Assembly: GCA_021298895.1 (NCBI GenBank) | Contig: JAJTHK010000044.1 | Coordinates: 1-43,886, forward strand | Length of the DNA stretch: 43,886 nucleotides | Direction of reading: 5' to 3' | Source of the DNA: Luteolibacter sp. | Lineage (GTDB): Bacteria; Verrucomicrobiota; Verrucomicrobiia; Verrucomicrobiales; Akkermansiaceae | Shown here: positions 1 to 9,921 of the stretch, one piece after another | Position numbering within the stretch: position 1 is the stretch's first letter | Layout of the letters: every line of letters starts with the position of its first letter | Program-made: the position numbers and the translations under genes | The notes under the pieces: generated by a model | The model's database searches: none | Seen by the model: the letters and a program-made list of their open reading frames with translations, nothing else | Told to the model about the DNA's origin: nothing

Positions 1-134
1 AGGAACTTTCTCCAGCTACACCCCCAAGGCCTACGCAAAGAGCCTAAGCCAACCACGTCTCAAAAAGACGGCGTAGTCATAAACGTCGTAAGTCATGAAC
101 CTACGACATTTACGTCAAGAGGCACTTCGTAGGA
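1..134 (+). CDS. Possible 3' end of a truncated upstream CDS (open frame from base 1 to TAG)
   Basis: Frame 1 is open from the window edge: RNFLQLHPQGLRKEPKPTTSQKDGVVINVVSHEPTTFTSRGTS*. No recognisable domain; short. Confidence 0.25.
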
Positions 135-232
135 CGCTTACAAATATACCGCGTATTTTTTCTAACAAATCAACCCCGAGAGCTGAAAATAGGAATCCCA
201 GCAGTCCAGAGCCTGTGGCGCGATTGCGATGA

Positions 233-1414
233 TTACGCCACAATGATCCGCGCACCCTCTGCAGGGCGGCTAGCAAAGATTTCCGGCGCAAAGCCAAAAG
301 CCTCCTCATAGGATTTCACCAGAGCGGCGGCGATGGAGTCCGCTTTTGCAGTTTCGCAAAGGGTGACCGTGGAACCGCCGAAGCCACCACCCGTCATGCG
401 CGCGCCGATTACACCGCCAGCGGTGCCGATTTCGGAAGCTGTGGCGACCAGGTGATCGAGCTCAGGGCAGGAAACTTCGAAATCGTCCCGAAGTGAAACG
501 TGACTTTCATACATGAGTCTGCCCAGCAGCGGAAAATCATTTTTTCTCAGCGCCTCCACAGCACCGATCGTGCGTGCGATTTCACCAACCACGTGACGAG
601 CGCGACGAAAAGTGACAGGATCCATCGAAGTCGCAGCAATCTCGAGATCGGCGGGGGTGACATCGCGCCAGCTCGGTTTCCCGATCGCAGCCAGACCATC
701 TTCCGTACTTTTCCGGCGCGCTGCGTAGACTCCATCGGAGAGCTCATGCGACACTTTGGTATTAGAAACGAGGAGGGTTAACGAAGGATCCGCAAACGGA
801 ACAAGTTCGGTATCTCCGGAGCGACAATCAATCAGGACGAGTTGCCCGTCTTTTCCAAACGAAGAGGCGAACTGATCCATGATTCCACATGGCACGCCGG
901 CGAAATCATGTTCGGCTTTCTGCGCGAGCAGGGCTTTTTCGCGAGTCTCAATCCTTGCACCCGTTAGCGTTTCCAACAAGGTCGCCGTCGCGCACTCAAG
1001 AGCGGCGGACGAAGAAAGCCCCGCACCGCCAGGCAGGCTGGAAACGATAAAGGCATCGAAACCGGGAACATCGATCCCGCGTTGACGGAAGCCCTGAACC
1101 ACACCGCGCAGATAGTTTGACCATTTTGGGTCTCCGATCTCCTGATCAGATCCGACAGAAAAAGTCGCGGGCTCATCATCGAAGGCGGTGGCGATTCTGG
1201 CTTCGGCCGTGCCGTTCGGTGCTGCAGCAATGACGACTGTCCGCTCAATGGCAAATGGCAACACGAAGCCATCGCAGTAATCAATGTGTTCCCCGATCAG
1301 GTTCACCCGCCCCGGTGCGGCGGCAACGAGGGTAGCATCGCTACCGAAATGCTCGCGGAAAATATCGCCAGCCGTCTGCGCCAAAGACTCAATCGGGGTG
1401 TTGGGTGAAAGCAT
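233..1414 (-). CDS. galK: Galactokinase
   Basis: 393 aa; GHMP kinase motifs APGRVNLIGEHIDYCDGFVLPFAI, LPGGAGLSSSAALE, ARMTGGGFGGSTV. Confidence 0.96.
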   Translation of the reverse strand: MLSPNTPIESLAQTAGDIFREHFGSDATLVAAAPGRVNLIGEHIDYCDGFVLPFAIERTVVIAAAPNGTAEARIATAFDDEPATFSVGSDQEIGDPKWSNYLRGVVQGFRQRGIDVPGFDAFIVSSLPGGAGLSSSAALECATATLLETLTGARIETREKALLAQKAEHDFAGVPCGIMDQFASSFGKDGQLVLIDCRSGDTELVPFADPSLTLLVSNTKVSHELSDGVYAARRKSTEDGLAAIGKPSWRDVTPADLEIAATSMDPVTFRRARHVVGEIARTIGAVEALRKNDFPLLGRLMYESHVSLRDDFEVSCPELDHLVATASEIGTAGGVIGARMTGGGFGGSTVTLCETAKADSIAAALVKSYEEAFGFAPEIFASRPAEGARIIVA

Positions 1415-1438
1415 GTGTCAAATCGAGGTGGTGATCAT

Positions 1439-3415
1439 TTACCAGAATACGGCGTATAAAGCGATGGTCAGGACGACAACGATACCACCCACAATTTTAG
1501 CTCCGAACGAAGTTGTGAGCTCGATTTGATCGTTCACAGGCAGCACGACGGGCTTCGCAAGAGGTTTAAGTATAGTGATCACGATACCTATGATAATGAC
1601 GATGAAGAAGCAAATCGCCATACGATCAAGGAACGCGATTTCTGAGGCATACCACAATTCGTTGGCGACGATCCATGGACCGATCAACCACTTGAATGCC
1701 GCGTAAGCAATGATGTTGGTAACGATTCCCACAACACCAAACCAACGTGGAGTTTTTGGAGAGAAGAAACCGAAAATGAATACGGTCAGAATACCCGGTG
1801 AGATGAAGCCCTGGAACTCTTGGATGTAGGAGAAAATCGATGAGAAGTTTGAAAGTGCCGGAGCAACAAGAGCTGCAAGAATCACAAAGATCACAACGAA
1901 GACCCTGCCAAGGAAAACGAGTCTAGCGGAATCCGTGACTCCAGTGAATTTCGCGTAAAGATCCATTGTCGCAATCGTTGATGCCGAGTTGAGCATCGAA
2001 GCCAATGAGCTGATGACCGCACCGCACAAAGCCGCGAGAACAAACCATGAGATGAGCGGGTAGGGCTTGATCAGGTTACGCACCAGCACAGGGAAAGCTG
2101 AATCGTAATCATAACCTTTAAGCATACCGACGGGCACGAGCGCTTTGTCCTTCTCAACGCCTGAGTTGGCCAAATCATTGATGACTTGAGCAGCTAGCTC
2201 CGGCGTGGCATCGGCTGGAATACTCACTTCTCCACCAAGGATTTTCGCATTGGTTTCCAAAACCTTCGCAGCTTCTGCTGGATAGAGCTTCACGTAATCG
2301 ACATCGACTTTATAAAGCGCTGATACGCCATGGGTTGCCAAAAGCTCTTTGTTGCCCTTGATCGCACCCTCGTTAAGGTCTTTGGAGAAAAGGTTGAACG
2401 CAAGGATTCCGGGAATCACCACCACGAATGGAATGATGAGCTTCAGGAAGGCGGCGAAAACAATACCTTTTTGACCTTCAGCGAGCGACTTGGAGCCCAA
2501 GGTGCGCTGGACGATATATTGGTTGAGTCCCCAATAGAAAAGATTCGGAATCCATAAGCCGATCAGTAAGGCGGTCCATGGGATATCACTATCTTCTTTG
2601 GGGCGCACCATATGCATTTTACCGCCCGATAGATTCGCACCATCGGAAACAACGGCTTCACCATCCTTACCATCGTTTAGCAACATCAGACGCTCCCATG
2701 CGCCAGCTTTCTCCAGATCTTGCACAGTTGCTGTGGAATTGATCACTTTGGTCTGAATGAGCTCGGATGCTGGGCGCTCACCCAATTCAGTCATCGCAAA
2801 CCACAACACCACCACGCCACCAAGAATAAGAGCAGCACCCCAGATAAGATCGGTCCATGCACATGCTTTCAATCCGCCGACGAAAACGTAGAGCGCCGAG
2901 AAAATGGCAATGAGCCAGCACATGGCGGTGAGGCTGTTCAGCACTGGCACGTCATTGTAATACTCAGAGATGAACTTAGCGCCGGAATAGATGACCGATG
3001 AAGTTGCAACAAAAACCAAGGTGATGATAGCCGGAATCGCCATGGCAAGGCGAGCGACGCCATTGAAACGGTATTCGAGGAACTCCGGAATCGTATAAAG
3101 GCCAGCTTTTAAAAAGCGCGGAAGGAACCAAAAAGCCACGAATACCAATGTCACAGCGGCGATCCATTCATAGGATGCGATTGCCATGCCAAGCCAGTTT
3201 GCAGATGAGCCCGACATACCCACGAATTGCTCGGTTGAGATGTTTGCGGCAATTAAAGAAAAACCAACCAACCACCAAGTGAGTCCGCGACCTGCGAGGA
3301 AATAATCCGAAGCTCCAGTCTCGCCAGATGTGACCTCGTCTCGGCTTTTCCAAATACCGAGTGCAATAACGCCAACGACCGCGACAATGAATAAAATGAT
3401 CTCAATGCTGTTCAT
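1439..3415 (-). CDS. Sodium/solute symporter (SSS family, SGLT-like), probable sugar/galactose cotransporter
   Basis: 658 aa; SSS-family features (DYFLAGRGLTWWLVGFSLIAANISTEQFVGMSG, WIPNLFYWGLNQYIVQRTLG, many TM helices); adjacent to galK on the same strand. Confidence 0.92.
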   Translation of the reverse strand: MNSIEIILFIVAVVGVIALGIWKSRDEVTSGETGASDYFLAGRGLTWWLVGFSLIAANISTEQFVGMSGSSANWLGMAIASYEWIAAVTLVFVAFWFLPRFLKAGLYTIPEFLEYRFNGVARLAMAIPAIITLVFVATSSVIYSGAKFISEYYNDVPVLNSLTAMCWLIAIFSALYVFVGGLKACAWTDLIWGAALILGGVVVLWFAMTELGERPASELIQTKVINSTATVQDLEKAGAWERLMLLNDGKDGEAVVSDGANLSGGKMHMVRPKEDSDIPWTALLIGLWIPNLFYWGLNQYIVQRTLGSKSLAEGQKGIVFAAFLKLIIPFVVVIPGILAFNLFSKDLNEGAIKGNKELLATHGVSALYKVDVDYVKLYPAEAAKVLETNAKILGGEVSIPADATPELAAQVINDLANSGVEKDKALVPVGMLKGYDYDSAFPVLVRNLIKPYPLISWFVLAALCGAVISSLASMLNSASTIATMDLYAKFTGVTDSARLVFLGRVFVVIFVILAALVAPALSNFSSIFSYIQEFQGFISPGILTVFIFGFFSPKTPRWFGVVGIVTNIIAYAAFKWLIGPWIVANELWYASEIAFLDRMAICFFIVIIIGIVITILKPLAKPVVLPVNDQIELTTSFGAKIVGGIVVVLTIALYAVFW

Positions 3416-3567
3416 GGTAAATTTTGTGGGTTTCTAAAGATGCGAAGACCTTTCTAAGCGCGAACCCCAGCCCGCAGAAAGCACAAATAAATGAAAACTC
3501 AAAAATTTAAAATTTAGCCTCGATCAACCCTATACACTCCCCGAAATCACCTTTCCCTCATCGTCGC

Positions 3568-3607
3568 CCTTACAATTATTGTCGTGGCCACGACAATAAT
3601 TGTAAGG
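3568..3607. promoter_or_regulatory. Perfect 40-bp palindrome containing two ACAATNATTGT dyads; candidate operator
   Basis: CCTTACAATTATTGTCGTGG / CCACGACAATAATTGTAAGG; divergent intergenic region between the symporter-galK operon and rpiB-glyA. Confidence 0.75.
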
Positions 3608-3716
3608 CTGGCAGCGTTAAAATACGTCTCTAGGCTGACAAGTGGAAGATTTTCCTGAAATTTCCGGTTTCCAAGCGAGACTTCCCAGCGTTGAATGCCG
3701 GTCTCTCAACAAGCTT

Positions 3717-5390
3717 ATGAGCCAATCCACCTACCGCATCGCCGTCGGCGCCGATCATGGCGCTTTTGAAATGAAAAATGCCATCGTCGCCCACCTACGC
3801 GCGGCGGGACATGAGGTCGAAGATTTCGGCACAAACGGTAAAGAGTCGGTGGACTATCCGGACTTCGCGAATCTTGTGGCGCGCAATGTTGCAGACAGCA
3901 CATTTGATTTCGGCATCCTTGCCTGCACTTCAGGAGTCGGCATGGCGATTGCCGCGAATCGCTTCCGTCACGTCCGCGCCGCCAATGTCCGTGATGTGGA
4001 AGAATCCGTCACCACCCGCCAGCACAACGATGCGAACATACTTTGTCTTTCGGGAAAATATATCGATATCGAGACCGCCAAGCAAATGGCCGATGCTTTC
4101 CTCGCAACGGAATTTGAAGGTGGACGCCACGAAGCACGCGTTTGCAAATCTTCCGGCAGCCGCATTGCGGTGACCGATCCGGCGCTTTATGAGGCCATCG
4201 TAGGCGAGGAGCACCGCCAACGGAATCACATCGAGTTGATCGCTTCGGAAAACTTCGCATCGCCAGCCGTGATGGAAGCGCAGGGATCTTTGCTCACCAA
4301 CAAATACGCTGAGGGATATCCGGGCAAGCGTTGGTATGGCGGCTGCGAATACGTCGACATCGTCGAAACTCTCGCCATCGAACGCGCCAAAGAACTTTTC
4401 GGAGCCGATCACGCCAACGTGCAGCCGCACTCCGGTTCACAAGCCAACACCGCGGTTTATTTCTCCGTGCTGAAGCCGGGTGATAAGATTTTCACCATGG
4501 ACCTCGCACACGGAGGGCACCTGACTCACGGTCACAAAGCAAACTTCTCCGGCCGTTTCTACGACGTCACTCACTACGGCGTTTCCCCAGATGACGAGCG
4601 CATCGACTATGATGAACTCGAAAAAACCGCGCGCGCACTCAATCCTGCGCTGATCACTGTTGGGGCATCAGCTTACTCGCGCGTCATCGACTTCGAACGC
4701 ATGGGCAAACTCGCTCGTGAGATTGGCGCTTACCTGTTTGTCGATATGGCACACATCGCCGGACTCGTCGCTGCCGGCGTTCATCCAAGTCCGGTCCCTC
4801 ACGCAGATTTCGTTACATCGACCACGCACAAATCCCTGCGCGGGCCTCGCGGCGGAATCATTCTTTGCAAAGAAGAGTTTGCGAAAAAAATCGACTCACA
4901 AGTTTTTCCAGGCATTCAAGGCGGCCCGCTGATGCATGTCATCGCTGCGAAAGCTGCCTGCTTTGGCGAGGCGCTTAAGCCGGAGTTCAAAACCTACTCG
5001 CAACAGGTCGTGAAAAACGCCCAAGCCATCTCGGCTCGTCTCACACATCACGGTTTCCGCATCTGCTCCGGAGGCACTGACAACCACGTCATGCTCGTCG
5101 ATCTCCGCAACAAAAACCTCAACGGCACCGACGCTTCGCACGCCCTCGATGAAGCCGGCATCACGGTCAATAAAAACGGCATCCCCTTCGACACCGGCAG
5201 CCCGATGAAACCATCCGGCATCCGCATCGGGACTCCAGCGGTTACGACTCGCGGCATGAAAGAAAAAGACGTCGAGCAAGTCGCGGATTTCATCGCAGAA
5301 GCTCTTGCGGATCATACGAACATCAAGAAGCTGCATGCGTTGCGGGATAGAGTGTTTGCGTTTAACAGAGCGTTTCCGTTGCCTTACTAA
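3717..5390 (+). CDS. Fused ribose-5-phosphate isomerase B / serine hydroxymethyltransferase
   Basis: Continuous ORF. N-terminal RpiB domain ([55 protein letters not shown]) followed by complete GlyA ([47 protein letters not shown]). Start set to MSQSTYR at 3717 instead of the ORF-track 3642. Confidence 0.93.
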   Translation: MSQSTYRIAVGADHGAFEMKNAIVAHLRAAGHEVEDFGTNGKESVDYPDFANLVARNVADSTFDFGILACTSGVGMAIAANRFRHVRAANVRDVEESVTTRQHNDANILCLSGKYIDIETAKQMADAFLATEFEGGRHEARVCKSSGSRIAVTDPALYEAIVGEEHRQRNHIELIASENFASPAVMEAQGSLLTNKYAEGYPGKRWYGGCEYVDIVETLAIERAKELFGADHANVQPHSGSQANTAVYFSVLKPGDKIFTMDLAHGGHLTHGHKANFSGRFYDVTHYGVSPDDERIDYDELEKTARALNPALITVGASAYSRVIDFERMGKLAREIGAYLFVDMAHIAGLVAAGVHPSPVPHADFVTSTTHKSLRGPRGGIILCKEEFAKKIDSQVFPGIQGGPLMHVIAAKAACFGEALKPEFKTYSQQVVKNAQAISARLTHHGFRICSGGTDNHVMLVDLRNKNLNGTDASHALDEAGITVNKNGIPFDTGSPMKPSGIRIGTPAVTTRGMKEKDVEQVADFIAEALADHTNIKKLHALRDRVFAFNRAFPLPY

Positions 5391-5395
5391 AGGAC

Positions 5396-5484
5396 AGGAA
5401 CCGCGATTTCCAATCGCGACTGCAACCACCGAGTTGGCCGTAGACATTTCGCTGACGAGGTCGCGATTAGAAATCGCAGTTCCT
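5396..5484. repeat. REP/BIME-like inverted pair of small hairpins
   Basis: AGGAACCGCGATTTCCAATCGCGAC (5396-5420) is the inverted copy, with 2 mismatches, of GTCGCGATTAGAAATCGCAGTTCCT (5460-5484). Each arm is itself a hairpin GCGATT-NNN-AATCGC. Confidence 0.7.
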
Positions 5485-5526
5485 TTCTTTTGGAAAATCC
5501 GCTCCATCCATCGCGTATTACCGCCG

Positions 5527-7131
5527 ATGACTTCATTAAAGCCACTTTTCCTCTCACTCGCTGCAGCTTTCATTTTCAGCTCTATCTCCAAAGCTGAAGA
5601 GCCAACCTACGATATCGTCGTCTATGGCGATTCCTCGGGTGCCGCGGTTGCGGCGATTTCTGCGAAACGCGAGGGTCGTTCGGTCATCTGGCTGAATCCC
5701 ACTTCATTTCCCGGCGGCATGAGTTCCAGCGGTCTCGGCGCGACGGATTTTCTCGGGAAACGAGATACCTTTGGAGGAATCGCATCGGAATTCTACGATG
5801 CCATCGCCGCCGCTTACGGTGAGAAATACGTGCGCAGCTTCGAACCCAAAGTCGGGTTGCAGGTTTTCAAGAAGATGATCGCCGATGCTGGGATCGAGGT
5901 CGCTTACAACGAACGGCTCGATCGCGCCCCAAATAAAGGCGTGAAGATGAATGGCAAAAAAATCGAGGCTATAACCATGTTGAGCGGGAAAAATTACCGC
6001 GCGAAGATGTTCATCGATGCGAGTTATGTCGGCGATCTCATGGCTGCTGCTGGCGTAAGCCACACAGTGGGTCGCGAGCCGGAAAGCCAATACAACGAAG
6101 ACATGGCAGGCGTGCGGCGCGGCGACACCAAACCGCGGTTCCACTACACGCAGAAAGACAAAGATCATTTCATCAAACAGGTCGATCCCTACATCACTCC
6201 CGGAAAGCCTGAGAGCGGATTGCTTCCGAAAATTCATAAAATCGAAAATCTAACAAACGGTCAGGGCGACAAAAAAATCCAGGCATACAACTACCGCGTT
6301 TGTCTAACAACCGATCCGAAGCTGCACATCCCCATCGAAAAACCCGAGGGCTACAAGGAGCTCGACCACGAGTTACTGTTGCGGAATTTCGAAGCAGGAG
6401 ATCTGCGAATGCCTGCGTTGATCGAGCCGCTTTCAGGAACTAGCTCAAAGGTGGATTGGAACAACATGCATGCCGTGGGTTCAGATGTAGCGGGAGGAAA
6501 CTGGGAGTATCCGGAAGCGAGTTACGAAAAACGCATCGAGATCGAGAAGGCACATCAAACTTATATTCGCGGCTTCCTGTGGACCTTGTCTAACAACCCA
6601 CGCGTGCCAGAAGCGATCCGCAAACAAGCCTCGAAATACGGCCTTTCGAAGGATGAGTTCATCGACAACGGCGGCTGGCCATGGATGATCTACATTCGTG
6701 AGGCGCGCCGCATGGTGAGCGATTACGTCATGACTCAACACGACTTCGAAGGCAAACGCAGCGCCACGGATCCGGTCGGCCTGGGTTCGTTCGGTATGGA
6801 TTCGCATTGCGTGCAGCATTTTGTGACGGAATCTGGCCACACCCAGAACGAAGGGGTCATCTGGCGCGTGCCGCCAAAACCTTACGGTATCTCGTATCGC
6901 TCCATCATCCCGAAAAAAGGCGAATGCGAAAACCTGTTCTCCCCTATCTGTTTTTCCGCCTCACACGTTGCCCACGGATCGATGCGCATGGAGCCAGTCT
7001 TCATGGCTCTTTCACAAAGCGCAGCCATCGCTGCTGGTTTGGCAATGGATGAAAAGACCAGCGTGCAGGACGTGGATTATGCCAAGCTGAATAAAAAGCT
7101 GTTAGACGCTAAGCAAGTTCTCAAACCGTAG
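5527..7131 (+). CDS. Secreted FAD-dependent oxidoreductase
   Basis: Signal peptide MTSLKPLFLSLAAAFIFSSISKA followed by a dinucleotide-binding fold YDIVVYGDSSGAAVAAISAKREGRSVIWLNP. Start at 5527 preferred over ORF-track 5305, since the REP-like element lies upstream. Confidence 0.85.
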   Translation: MTSLKPLFLSLAAAFIFSSISKAEEPTYDIVVYGDSSGAAVAAISAKREGRSVIWLNPTSFPGGMSSSGLGATDFLGKRDTFGGIASEFYDAIAAAYGEKYVRSFEPKVGLQVFKKMIADAGIEVAYNERLDRAPNKGVKMNGKKIEAITMLSGKNYRAKMFIDASYVGDLMAAAGVSHTVGREPESQYNEDMAGVRRGDTKPRFHYTQKDKDHFIKQVDPYITPGKPESGLLPKIHKIENLTNGQGDKKIQAYNYRVCLTTDPKLHIPIEKPEGYKELDHELLLRNFEAGDLRMPALIEPLSGTSSKVDWNNMHAVGSDVAGGNWEYPEASYEKRIEIEKAHQTYIRGFLWTLSNNPRVPEAIRKQASKYGLSKDEFIDNGGWPWMIYIREARRMVSDYVMTQHDFEGKRSATDPVGLGSFGMDSHCVQHFVTESGHTQNEGVIWRVPPKPYGISYRSIIPKKGECENLFSPICFSASHVAHGSMRMEPVFMALSQSAAIAAGLAMDEKTSVQDVDYAKLNKKLLDAKQVLKP

Positions 7132-7132
7132 A

Positions 7133-7906
7133 CTATCGGGTCACTCCACGCTGTGAGTTCTCCACAAAATGGATCAGGTGCTCAACGTGTGGATTAGATG
7201 CGGCAGCGGTGGCTTTCAACGAACTGACTCCGTTGGCAAGGCTGATATCCTTTTTCAGGAAAAGGCGTTTGTAAGCGGATTTCAGATCCCGGATATCATC
7301 CTCGGAAAATCCACGGCGTTGCAGGCCGACCAAGTTCAGTCCACGAGTGCTGGCGGGATTGCCATCTATGATCATGAACGGCGGCACGTCTTGGACGATT
7401 TTTGAAAGTCCGCCGATGATGGAATGTTTCCCGATCCGGCAGAACTGATGCGCCGCGGCGAGGCCGGAAACAATCGCATGATCGCCAACGATGCAGTGCC
7501 CCGCGAGGCTTCCGTTATTGGAAAGAATGATGTGATCACCAAGTTGGCAGTCGTGCGCGATGTGAGAATAGCAGAGAAACAAATTGTGCGAGCCGATCCG
7601 AGTCGGCAACTCCTCATGGGTACCGCGATGTATCGTGCAGTTTTCACGGAACACATTGTGATTGCCAACCTCAAGGGAGGTTGGCTCACCAATGTATTTC
7701 AAATCCTGAGTCTTGCCGCCCACCATCGCATATGGGAAAAACTCGTTTGATCTCCCAAACCGCGAGGTTCCCTCCAGCACCACATGGCTGTGGAGCACGC
7801 AATCATCGCCAAGCGTGACATTGGCGCCAATGACGCAGTAGGGGCCGACCTGGACATTTTTTCCAAGCTCGGCTTTAGGTGAAATGATGGCGGTTGGATG
7901 TATCAC
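7133..7906 (-). CDS. lpxA: Acyl-[ACP]-UDP-N-acetylglucosamine O-acyltransferase
   Basis: 257 aa left-handed beta-helix hexapeptide protein: MIHPTAIISPKAELGKNVQVGPYCVIGANVTLGDDC, FRENCTIHRGT, YSHIAHDCQLGDHIILSN, GHCIVGDHAIVSGLAAAHQFCRIG. Confidence 0.95.
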   Translation of the reverse strand: MIHPTAIISPKAELGKNVQVGPYCVIGANVTLGDDCVLHSHVVLEGTSRFGRSNEFFPYAMVGGKTQDLKYIGEPTSLEVGNHNVFRENCTIHRGTHEELPTRIGSHNLFLCYSHIAHDCQLGDHIILSNNGSLAGHCIVGDHAIVSGLAAAHQFCRIGKHSIIGGLSKIVQDVPPFMIIDGNPASTRGLNLVGLQRRGFSEDDIRDLKSAYKRLFLKKDISLANGVSSLKATAAASNPHVEHLIHFVENSQRGVTR

Positions 7907-7972
7907 TTGAGGAGTTTAAAAATCATGGGCTGGCTGTGACGAGTCAATTTTGTCTCGATTCGTTTCAAGCGC

Positions 7973-8215
7973 TCAGGCTGCCCAGCCAGATGAATGGTTC
8001 TCAGACAAATTCCAGCCTGCGTAATCATCTTCACTCGAAGACATGGCCATTTCTTCCCGTTTCGAACGCTGCCGCTGATAGGCATCGCTCATCACCATGG
8101 TGCGAACCAAGGCCTCATCGATAAAACCATCGCGTCGTAGCTGGTTCTTATCGGTTTCTTGAGATAAATTTTGCGAAGATTCGATGGATGAAATTGCCAT
8201 GGGATATCGATTCAA
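7973..8215 (-). CDS. Small hypothetical protein
   Basis: 80 aa ORF upstream of lpxA on the same strand, TTG start or an internal ATG (MAISSIESSQ); no recognised domain. Confidence 0.4.
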   Translation of the reverse strand: MNRYPMAISSIESSQNLSQETDKNQLRRDGFIDEALVRTMVMSDAYQRQRSKREEMAMSSSEDDYAGWNLSENHSSGWAA

Positions 8216-8328
8216 GTTGGGTGTTTGTTAATCAAAAAACTAAGATCCCTCAATAGTTAATTTTACTTAATTAACCTCACACTCTATTCCGTAGGGTTGC
8301 AATCCTCGGGCATCTCATTCAATTTCAC

Positions 8329-9921
8329 ATGCAGATGGTGGAGAACAAAGATAACCCCGAAACACTGAACATCCGTTGCCCGGGTTGTCGATTGCGATTC
8401 TACGTGCCCCCAGAATACATGAATCGAATCGTTGAATGTGGCGGCTGCGACAAACAATTCCGCATCACGGAAGATACGATTGTTCATTCTAAAAAAGTTT
8501 ATCCTAAAGGGAAAAAAGATCTGGAAGCCAATTATTTCCGCCGCATCCCCAACGAATCCATCATAGAGCCGAAAGGCATGCAGACGATTAGCTATGCCGA
8601 TTTCAACCATCCCGAACAACTTGGCCCAACTTCGCCCCAACGCATCATCGCTGGGATTTTTGGAATCGCCATCATACTGCTCGGCGCGCTACTCCTCTTA
8701 ATCGCCTCCAAGCCACAGTCACCACTTGGTGGCATGCCGTTTGATAAACAATTGATTGTCGGCGGTTTCACCTCACTACTCGGCTTCATTTTCCTAGTTT
8801 ACGCAAACCCTGGAGCAAGAATCAAAGCGGGTATCATCGGGTTACTCCTTATAGTAGGCGTGTTTGCTATCCCTATTTACACCAAGCAAAATGCCATCCA
8901 GCCCAATGTAAATCTCAACTCGAATCTACGTTCAGATCCTCTAGAAAATCCAGAGCATACACCGAATCTCACTCAAGAGTTACGCAAACGTTTCATCACC
9001 CAACCTTTGGAAAAAGAGCAAAATCGCCTCGCCCAAAACAGCAGCGGCAAGAAAGCCTATGGTATTTTTCTAACTGGTATGCTGGGACGGAACAAACTCA
9101 ACGCGCGTGATTACCTCGTTCGTGAAACGCTCGCCAATCCATCTTCCCATCCCTATCCAAGAGATGGAAACAATCATCTCATCGTTCTAACAGATATTGA
9201 GATGGACTTCGATCAAGTGGCGGACATTGCTGACAAGCTTGGGAAGGTTACTGAAAGCCATCCCGAAATCAGTGTCATCGTTGTTAAGGTGGATAACGAA
9301 TTATTCGTCGCTGGATCGGCTGAAAAACTTAACGATAAAAGTCACCCGTCTTTCTACGAACTCAACCGCGCTGAACTAGAAAGCATCGACCTCGGACGTG
9401 TCCAACAAGCCGTTGAGCGCCTCGCCGACTCAGATGCTACACTCCTGCGAAGTGATATCAGCTCCGCCCTGATGAATCTCCTTAAGAACCCCACTGTTAC
9501 CTTTCAGGACCCGATTGCGCGCGCGCTTATCAAATGGTGTGACGACCCAGGCCCAGCGGCAGATGCTGGGATTAAAATCCTGAAATCCTATATCTTGAAA
9601 AAAACATCCCCACCTGAACACCTCGTTAGATTGGTCGCAAATCACAAAAACCCCGAGGCGATACCAACCATGGTTGCCATTTGGGAGATGAATCCAGTCA
9701 TTTGGGACAAGGAACTCGTTAAATACGGCTCGCCTCTCGAGCCCTCCATGCTTGAAAAACTCAGATCAGATGAGCCTTCTCTGCGCCATGCCTCAATCAA
9801 AATGCTTACAACTATTGGAACCAGGCAGAGCCTGCCAGAACTCCGCAAAATCCTCACCGAGTCCGACCCAGAGGTCCGGTTGCTCGCCGAGCGCGCCATT
9901 CAACAGATCGAATCCCACTGA
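8329..9921 (+). CDS. Hypothetical membrane protein with N-terminal zinc ribbon and C-terminal HEAT-like repeats
   Basis: CPGC-x18-CGGC zinc-ribbon pattern, three hydrophobic segments, C-terminus SLRHASIKMLTTIGTRQSLPELRKILTESDPEVRLLAERAIQQI. Confidence 0.75.
   Translation: MQMVENKDNPETLNIRCPGCRLRFYVPPEYMNRIVECGGCDKQFRITEDTIVHSKKVYPKGKKDLEANYFRRIPNESIIEPKGMQTISYADFNHPEQLGPTSPQRIIAGIFGIAIILLGALLLLIASKPQSPLGGMPFDKQLIVGGFTSLLGFIFLVYANPGARIKAGIIGLLLIVGVFAIPIYTKQNAIQPNVNLNSNLRSDPLENPEHTPNLTQELRKRFITQPLEKEQNRLAQNSSGKKAYGIFLTGMLGRNKLNARDYLVRETLANPSSHPYPRDGNNHLIVLTDIEMDFDQVADIADKLGKVTESHPEISVIVVKVDNELFVAGSAEKLNDKSHPSFYELNRAELESIDLGRVQQAVERLADSDATLLRSDISSALMNLLKNPTVTFQDPIARALIKWCDDPGPAADAGIKILKSYILKKTSPPEHLVRLVANHKNPEAIPTMVAIWEMNPVIWDKELVKYGSPLEPSMLEKLRSDEPSLRHASIKMLTTIGTRQSLPELRKILTESDPEVRLLAERAIQQIESH

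Noticed and set aside
3642-3716. N-terminal extension of rpiB-glyA to 3642
   Set aside because: [17 protein letters not shown] at 3717 fits the RpiB N-terminus; the extension shows no homology-like features.
5305-5526. N-terminal extension of the FAD oxidoreductase to 5305
   Set aside because: It overlaps the end of glyA and reads through the REP-like hairpins; the signal peptide begins at 5527.
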